64,000 bases of DNA, from assembly GCA_910589375.1 (NCBI GenBank), contig CAJUTK010000001.1, positions 434,001 through 498,000 on the forward strand, given 5' to 3'. This document shows, one piece after another, positions 62,074 to 64,000 of this stretch (positions are counted from its first letter, which is position 1; every line of letters begins with the position of its first letter). Source of the DNA: an uncultured Bacilli bacterium. GTDB taxonomy: Bacteria > Bacillota_I > Bacilli_A > RF39 > UBA660. A program made the position numbers and the translations under genes. A model generated the notes under the pieces. The model was not told where the DNA came from and did not search any database. It was given only the letters and a program-made list of their open reading frames with translations.

Positions 62074-62900
62074 TGAATAAAAATGGAAAAATGATAGCAA
62101 CTGTTATAAGTGCTTTATTAATTATTATCATGTCTATTACTTTAGGAATAAAGATGACTGATCAAAAGAAAAGTTTAGAAAATAGTAATTCTTTAAAAAA
62201 TAGGAAAATAGAAATTAAAGATACTTGTTCACCAGAAAGTAGTCATCCAGACGCTATTGAAACGTATTATGAAGATGAAAAATATGTATGTAAATTTAAT
62301 CAAGTAGTAAGTAGTTGTTATAAAGTGAAAGTAGATGGAAAAGAGTACTCTTTAAAAGAAGCATTAAATAATAAAATAATCACTGTTGAAGAAGGAATTG
62401 AACATGGATTACAATGCGAGCGTAAAAAAGAAAATGGCTCTAACAGTAATACCAACACCAACACTAATACAAACACTAATACAAGTAGTAATCAGCCTTC
62501 TAGCAGTAATACGAATACAAACTCAAATAGTAATATATCTAATAGTAATGTAAACACAAATACCAATACTAATAGTAATACAAACATTCATAGTAATCAA
62601 GTTTCTAATACAAATACTAGTAGTAATGTTATTAGTAATTCTAATATTGTTACCACTAAAAAGATTAGTATTATAGATAAATGTACTGGTAATCTTACAC
62701 AGCAAAAAGATTATTTTTATGAAGATAATCAATATAAGTATTATTTTAATACAGGTATGAGCAGTTGTACTTATGTAAGAGTAAATGGAAAAGAATATAC
62801 GTTAAGAAATGCTTTAAATGAAAAAATAGTTACTATGAAAGAATTAGAGAATGTTGGATTTCATTGTTTAAAGGAGTCAAAAAATCTAGTAGATAAATAA
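62073..62900 (+). CDS. Exported protein with two copies of a small domain around an Asn/Thr/Ser linker
   Basis: A 275-residue protein of unknown function. N-terminal membrane helix (about 8-28). Two related ~65-residue units follow the scheme D-x-C, YYEDxxYxxxFN, S-C-Y/T-x-V-x-VxGKEYxLxxALNxKIxTxxE and a final C: about 48-113 and 208-270. Between them lies a ~80-residue stretch built almost only of Asn, Thr and Ser, encoded by imperfect AAT-AC(A/C/T) triplet repeats. Translationally coupled to der, an unusual partner. No known name. Confidence 0.6.
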   Translation: MNKNGKMIATVISALLIIIMSITLGIKMTDQKKSLENSNSLKNRKIEIKDTCSPESSHPDAIETYYEDEKYVCKFNQVVSSCYKVKVDGKEYSLKEALNNKIITVEEGIEHGLQCERKKENGSNSNTNTNTNTNTNTSSNQPSSSNTNTNSNSNISNSNVNTNTNTNSNTNIHSNQVSNTNTSSNVISNSNIVTTKKISIIDKCTGNLTQQKDYFYEDNQYKYYFNTGMSSCTYVRVNGKEYTLRNALNEKIVTMKELENVGFHCLKESKNLVDK

Positions 62901-62914
62901 TACTAGATTTTTTT
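62882..62914 (+). terminator. Rho-independent terminator
   Basis: AAATCTAGTA and TACTAGATTT pair across the stop codon, followed by a T-run. Confidence 0.82.
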
Positions 62915-62939
62915 ATGCACAACTATGTGTATAATTTGT

Positions 62940-62967
62940 GTCAAAAAATAGGCATTCCCATATATTA
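62940..62967 (+). promoter_or_regulatory. Possible mother-cell sigma promoter of spoVIF
   Basis: CATATATTA at 62959-62967 fits the CATAnnnTA -10 pattern of sigma-E/sigma-K; a loose -35 (GTCAAAA, 62940-62946) lies 12 bp upstream. Confidence 0.35.
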
Positions 62968-62982
62968 TAGTAGGAGGTAGTT

Positions 62983-63225
62983 ATGGGATTTTCAGATAAT
63001 TTCTTTAATAAGGTGGAAAAGAGAACAAGGGTGGATAAGGATACTATTTTAGAACTTGCAAAAGAGTTACAAGATAATGATTTAAAAAACGAAAAGACAC
63101 TTAGAAATGTTATTCAAAAATTGAGTACTATGACGGGAAAAACAGTTACAGAGGAACAAGAAAATAAAATTGTAAATGCAGTTATTAATGATAAGGTTCC
63201 TAAAGATGTTGATAAAATGTTTTAA
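62983..63225 (+). CDS. spoVIF: Stage VI sporulation protein F-like
   Basis: An 80-residue protein resembling Bacillus SpoVIF along its length: DNFFNKVEKRTRVDKDTIL, LKNEKTLRNVIQKLS and EQENKIVNAVINDKVPKDVDKMF. SpoVIF acts in spore coat assembly. AGGAGG site. Flanked by terminators, so it is transcribed alone. Confidence 0.85.
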   Translation: MGFSDNFFNKVEKRTRVDKDTILELAKELQDNDLKNEKTLRNVIQKLSTMTGKTVTEEQENKIVNAVINDKVPKDVDKMF

Positions 63226-63250
63226 CACCGATATCAGGTGTTTTTTTTAT
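63224..63250 (+). terminator. Rho-independent terminator of spoVIF
   Basis: AACACC and GGTGTT around GATATCA, followed by a run of T. Confidence 0.82.
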
Positions 63251-63278
63251 TGAAAAAAAGTACTATATAGGATATAAT
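63250..63278 (+). promoter_or_regulatory. Sigma-A promoter of the second prepilin gene
   Basis: TTGAAA at 63250-63255 and TATAAT at 63273-63278, spacer 17 bp. Confidence 0.8.
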
Positions 63279-63302
63279 ACATGATAGAAAGTAGGAATCA
63301 AT

Positions 63303-63635
63303 ATGGACAAGAAATTAGGATTTACATTGGTCGAATTAATGGCAGTTTTAGTTATTTTGGGTGTTATTTTATTAATGGCTATGCCTAGTATTACCAATAC
63401 ATTTAGAAATTCAGAGGATATGGAAGCAGAAGAGTATTTAGAAACAATTTGCCTAGCTGCTAAAACTTATGCAGAATTTGAAACAGGCGTTAGTACAAGT
63501 AATATTTCTATTGATAGTCTAATCTCAGAAGGATATGTTAGAGATAATTTAAAAGTTCCAGATTCTCAGAAAAAATATAAATGTGTTAAAATATTAAGTA
63601 CTAATAAATGTGAATTAAAAGTATCTTGTAATTAA
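63303..63635 (+). CDS. Type IV prepilin/pseudopilin-like protein
   Basis: A 110-residue protein with the prepilin signal LG-FTLVELMAVLVILGVILL, cleavage after Gly-6. The mature domain is short, with four cysteines near the end. It shares the signal type with 60151 but little else. Followed after 8 bp by the dus gene, so both may share a transcript. Confidence 0.85.
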   Translation: MDKKLGFTLVELMAVLVILGVILLMAMPSITNTFRNSEDMEAEEYLETICLAAKTYAEFETGVSTSNISIDSLISEGYVRDNLKVPDSQKKYKCVKILSTNKCELKVSCN

Positions 63636-63643
63636 GAGGCCTT

Positions 63644-64000
63644 ATGTGGAAAATAGGAAATGTTGAAATTCAAAACAGAGTAGTTTTAGCGCCTATGGCT
63701 GGTATTTGTAACAATGCTTATAGAACTATTATCAAAGAAATGGGCTGTGGCTATATGGTGGCTGAAATGGTCAGTGATAAAGCTCTTATGTATGGAAGTA
63801 GTAAAACGCAAGATATGCTTTATATGACGGAAGATGAAAGACCAATTGCTCAACAAATATTCGGTAGTGATAAGGAGTCTTTTGTTATAGCTGCTAAATA
63901 TGTTTATGAACATATGCATCCAGATATCATTGATATTAATATGGGATGTCCTGTTCCTAAAGTAGCTGTTTCTGCACAAGCAGGGAGTGCTCTTTTAAAA
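63644..64000 (+). CDS. dusB: tRNA-dihydrouridine synthase, N-terminal part
   Basis: The first 119 codons; the gene runs out of the window. VVLAPMAGICNNAYR, MVAEMVSDKAL, RPIAQQIFG and DINMGCPVPKV are DusB-type signatures with the FMN-binding barrel. The catalytic Cys is the one in MGCPVPK. AAGAGG is the ribosome site. It reduces uridine in tRNA. Confidence 0.95.
   Translation, partial: MWKIGNVEIQNRVVLAPMAGICNNAYRTIIKEMGCGYMVAEMVSDKALMYGSSKTQDMLYMTEDERPIAQQIFGSDKESFVIAAKYVYEHMHPDIIDINMGCPVPKVAVSAQAGSALLK

Noticed and set aside
62440..62640. CRISPR-like or tandem repeat array
   Set aside because: The repeats are imperfect AAT/AC-rich triplets coding for the Asn/Thr/Ser linker, with no spacers. 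No CRISPR array was seen anywhere in the window.

Overview
The window looks like a chromosome segment of a very AT-rich, low-GC Gram-positive bacterium (Bacillota). Its gene orders match Bacillus-type chromosomes: yabP-yabQ-divIC, the two peptidase-U32 genes before greA, infC-rpmI-rplT, rimP-nusA-ylxR-infB-rbfA, and rpsT next to gpr. TGA is used as a stop, so this is the standard code and not Mycoplasma. Spore genes (spoVG, yabP, yabQ, gerQ, gpr, a spoVIF-like gene) indicate a spore-former or a recent descendant of one. Several trimmed genes (ClpB without its N domain, RimP without its C-terminal domain, no ylxQ) suggest genome streamlining. An uncultured gut Bacilli lineage is my best guess; the exact lineage cannot be read from the sequence.

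Bases 1-19,600 hold a type IV secretion-like island. It has small pilin-like membrane proteins, a VirB6/TrbL-like channel protein, a PrgI (VirB3-like) protein, a VirB4 ATPase encoded as two overlapping genes, a membrane-anchored CHAP cell-wall hydrolase, two related lipoproteins around a SpoIID-C39 peptidase fusion, and a VirD4/TraG coupling ATPase. No relaxase, integrase or transposase is present in the window. An NfeD-stomatin pair, rmuC and a membrane protein follow. The block from VirB6 onward lies between two paralogous secreted proteins whose last 454 bp are identical direct repeats.

Bases 19,600-33,200 are mostly housekeeping: RNase R, a CapA-like enzyme, SmpB, SpoVG, YabP/YabQ/DivIC, LemA, GerQ, another pilin-like protein, the tRNA-hydroxylation pair TrhP1/TrhP2, GreA, ClpP, a nucleoside kinase, GAPDH and a PrsW-like protease. 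Bases 33,200-45,100 carry infC-rpmI-rplT behind a structured leader, a large membrane protein, an HD hydrolase, ClpB under a CIRCE operator, a cluster of three Tim44-like/zinc-ribbon proteins, and ruvAB.

Bases 45,100-57,700 hold a His-rich secreted protein, phospholipid synthesis (pssA-psd), queA, a probable zinc peptidase, a CofE-like ligase, miaA, a CPBP protease and the rimP-nusA-ylxR-infB operon. The only long gap in the window (56,885-57,280) contains a structured locus that looks like a type I toxin-antitoxin module with a frameshifted toxin. Bases 57,700-64,000 hold rbfA, a transglutaminase-like protein, rpsT, gpr, two orphan type IV prepilins, der, a duplicated-domain secreted protein, spoVIF and the start of a dus gene.

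The most notable items are the relaxase-free T4SS island with its 454-bp flanking repeats and pilin-module family, the type I toxin-antitoxin-like locus, infC with a probable ATC start, the L20 protein with a Rho-N-like tail, the half-length RimP, and many promoters placed so close to the gene that the mRNA should begin almost at the ribosome binding site. Promoter, operator and structure calls were made by eye, with no folding or database search.
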